A stretch of DNA of 64,000 nucleotides from Paractinoplanes toevensis (GTDB taxonomy: Bacteria > Actinomycetota > Actinomycetes > Mycobacteriales > Micromonosporaceae): contig NZ_BOQN01000022.1 in the NCBI RefSeq assembly GCF_018332695.1, forward strand, positions 62,001-126,000, written 5' to 3'. Positions 62,352 to 64,000 of the stretch are shown piece by piece. Both the position numbers and the translations under genes were made by a program. The notes beneath the pieces are model-generated. The model was not told the DNA's origin and did no database searches. It saw only the letters and a list, made by a program, of their open reading frames with translations. Numbering within the stretch: position 1 is the stretch's first letter; every line of letters begins with the position of its first letter.

Positions 62352-63278
62352 ATGATCCGGACCGTGGCCCGCATCCGTGTGATCTCCGACAACGACTACT
62401 CCGGCGACCCGGACGGCCTCTGGCAGCTGGCTCACCTGCTGCTCAGCCCGGATGCCGACGTGCGGCTGGTGATCGGCTCGCACCTGCGCGAGGGCGACCC
62501 GTTCGACCCGTCCGGCCGCAGCGCGGACAACGCCGCGCGCAAGGCCCGCGAGATGGCCGCGGCGTGCGGGCGGGACGGCATCCGGATCGTGGCGGGGTCG
62601 AACGCGGCGCTGCCGGCCGAGGGTTCGGCCGTGCGCGGCGACGCGGTGGCCGCCATCGTCGAGGAGGCGATGCGCGACGATCCCCGGCCGCTCTACGTGG
62701 CCTGCGGCGGGGGTCTCACCGAGATCGCATCCGCCTGGCTGGCCGAGCCGCGGATCGCGCAGCGGCTCACCGTGGTGTGGATCGGCGGTCCGGAGTACCC
62801 GGGCGGGCTCGTCCCGCCGGGCGCGATGCCGGTCGAGTACAACACGCTCATCGACCCGGCGGCCGCGCGGGTCGTCTTCAACGACTCGGATCTGCCGCTG
62901 TGGCAGGTGCCCCGCGACGCCTACCGGCAGGCGCTGGTCTCGATGCGGGACCTCGAGTACCGGGTGCGGCCGCTCGGCCCGCTCGGCGAGTTGCTCGTCG
63001 ACTCCCTCGAACAGACCCGGGACATGATGCGCGGGCACGGACTGGATCCGGGCGGCACGTACATCCTCGGTGACAACCCGCTCGTCCTGCTGACCGCGCT
63101 GCAGTCGGGGTTCGAACCGGACCCGTGCTCGTCGCAGTCGTTCCGCCGGCCGCGGCCACGGGTGCGCGACGACGGCACGTTCGACTTCGACGGGGCCGGG
63201 CCCGAGGTGCGGGTGTTCACCCGGCTCGACGTGCCGCTCATGATGGCGGACCTCGTCGCCCTGCTGGCCGGTCACTGA
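62352..63278 (+). CDS. nucleoside-hydrolase-like protein
   Basis: A 308-residue protein of the inosine-uridine nucleoside N-ribohydrolase fold. It starts with the Asp-rich calcium site RVISDNDYSGDPDGLWQLAH (family DxDxxxDD) and has VACGGGLTEIASAW (normally GPLTNIA) and VWIGGPEYPGGLVP, with EYNTLIDPAAARVVFNDSDL supplying the later Asn/Asp ligands. Sequence is closer to secreted or plant-debris-linked NH-like proteins than to classical IunH; substrate uncertain. Start ATG 62352, or GTG 62364. Its stop overlaps the convergent TetR stop. Confidence 0.8.
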   Translation: MIRTVARIRVISDNDYSGDPDGLWQLAHLLLSPDADVRLVIGSHLREGDPFDPSGRSADNAARKAREMAAACGRDGIRIVAGSNAALPAEGSAVRGDAVAAIVEEAMRDDPRPLYVACGGGLTEIASAWLAEPRIAQRLTVVWIGGPEYPGGLVPPGAMPVEYNTLIDPAAARVVFNDSDLPLWQVPRDAYRQALVSMRDLEYRVRPLGPLGELLVDSLEQTRDMMRGHGLDPGGTYILGDNPLVLLTALQSGFEPDPCSSQSFRRPRPRVRDDGTFDFDGAGPEVRVFTRLDVPLMMADLVALLAGH

Positions 63279-63886
63279 GACGTGGGTCTCGGGGTGCGCA
63301 GACCGCGGACGTACGCCCGCAGCGGGATCGTCATGTCGAAGCCGCCGTCCTCGTACAGCCACTGGATCTGAAGCCCGTCGAGCAGCGCGATCAGCGTCCG
63401 GCTCACCTCGGCGGGGTCGAGTTCGGGGTGTAGGTCGCCGCGTGCCTGTCCCTCGGCGACGGCCTCCTCGGTGAGCTCGCGCACCCACGTGTACCGCCGC
63501 CGGAAGTACTGATGCCCCGGGTGGTCCGCCGAGGTGGCCTCGCCGGAGAGCACGGAGAACAGCGCGACCAGGCCGGGCGTGGTGGCGTTGTACGCGGTGA
63601 GGTCGATCAGGGCCTCGATGAGGGCGACGCCGGTGGGCAGTTCCGCCCCCATGCTCTCGCGCGCCAGGTCGTCGCGGTAGGTCAGGACCGCTTCCAGCAG
63701 TTGCTCCTTGCTGGCGAAGTGGTGCAGCAGGCCCGGCTGGCTCAGCCCCACCCGCTCGGCGATCTCGCGCAGGGAGCCGCCGTGGAAGCCCGCCTCGGAG
63801 AAGACCTTGATGGCGGACTCGAGTATCTCGGCGCGCCGGTCCGCTGTCTTGGCGTACTCGCCTCGCGGCCTGCGAACGAAAGCCAT
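63272..63886 (-). CDS. TetR-family transcriptional repressor
   Basis: A 204-residue TetR regulator: N-terminal helix-turn-helix ILESAIKVFSEAGFHGGSLR, EIAERVGLSQPGLLHHFASK, and a TetR_C-type all-helical ligand domain (YNATTPGLVALFSVLSGEAT, PAEVSRTLIALLDGLQIQWL). Ending GFDMTIPLRAYVRGL resembles regulators of sugar and glycoside genes. A perfect 22-bp palindrome lies about 90 bases upstream, pointing to autoregulation and control of a gene beyond the right edge. Confidence 0.9.
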   Translation of the reverse strand: MAFVRRPRGEYAKTADRRAEILESAIKVFSEAGFHGGSLREIAERVGLSQPGLLHHFASKEQLLEAVLTYRDDLARESMGAELPTGVALIEALIDLTAYNATTPGLVALFSVLSGEATSADHPGHQYFRRRYTWVRELTEEAVAEGQARGDLHPELDPAEVSRTLIALLDGLQIQWLYEDGGFDMTIPLRAYVRGLRTPRPTSQ

Positions 63887-63975
63887 GCGGTCCTCCTGGT
63901 ATCCGGGACATGGTCCCTCGTGGCCAGGTGCGTTACCGGGCCGCGACGGAAATGTTAACGGTTGTGGTCGCGAAA

Positions 63976-63997
63976 ACCTACCGAGTACTCGGTAGGT
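63976..63997. promoter_or_regulatory. perfect 22-bp palindrome, likely TetR operator
   Basis: Half-site ACCTACCGAGT followed immediately by its exact reverse complement. It contains the sequence form YYACCGAGTACTCGGTRR common for TetR operators controlling their own gene and a divergent neighbour. Confidence 0.8.
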
Positions 63998-64000
63998 GGT

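Overview
The window is very GC-rich, fully bacterial DNA with overlapping gene ends, GTG and TTG starts, multidomain secreted enzymes carrying CBM2 and CBM13 modules behind Pro/Ser/Thr linkers, large AAA-LuxR regulators and a membrane-anchored Hsp70-like protein. Together these point to a filamentous actinobacterium, most likely Micromonosporaceae (Actinoplanes-like). The genus is inferred from gene style, not from a marker gene.

Layout. 0-10 kb: signalling and housekeeping (a two-component operon whose two kinase-like proteins both look catalytically degenerate, Hsp70-like protein, AraC regulator, chemoreceptor, RsbW/STAS-type anti-sigma pair, methyltransferase). 10-21 kb: a secreted plant-polymer island (GH27-CBM13, SGNH esterase-CBM13, tandem esterase, two PETase/cutinase-like polyester hydrolases with CBM2 or CBM13, CBM2-GH62, CE1 esterase-CBM2). 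21-31 kb: two RibD/DHFR-like proteins, SDR, AraC, ferritin-like protein, a large LuxR regulator, LtrA and a methyltransferase. 28.9-33.3 kb and 37.8-39.0 kb: belts of decayed genes (XdhC, alpha/beta hydrolase, ABM monooxygenase, L-fuconate dehydratase, GH42, sugar permease and zinc-dehydrogenase remnants). They flank an apparently intact sugar ABC transporter with a GntR regulator. 39-45.5 kb: a three-gene operon CBM2-GH54, GH141-like-CBM2, GH59-CBM2 behind a perfect 16-bp palindrome. 47-51 kb: GH75 chitosanase and GH30 enzyme. 51.4-56.4 kb: a decayed integrated element with a tRNA-Pro 3' half as attachment site, a frameshifted tyrosine integrase, a Uma2-like gene, and a broken pair of Wadjet-type defence genes fused to an aldehyde dehydrogenase fragment. 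57-64 kb: GH2 and LacI sharing a palindromic operator, carboxylesterase, nucleoside-hydrolase-like protein and a TetR gene with its palindrome.

How it works together. The secreted enzymes attack arabinoxylan and pectic side chains (GH54, GH62, GH27, GH59, GH141, CE1), chitosan (GH75) and ester or polyester layers (two PETase-like enzymes). Two operons carry GGGAGCGCTCCC-type palindromes like the Streptomyces CebR cello-oligosaccharide box, so part of the island is probably induced together. An ancestral sugar-use locus (FucD, ABC transporter, GH42, sugar permease, ALDH) has been eroded. Most broken reading frames are single-base losses, which may be real decay or base-calling error; the internal deletions, one nonsense codon and one gene fusion cannot be explained that way.
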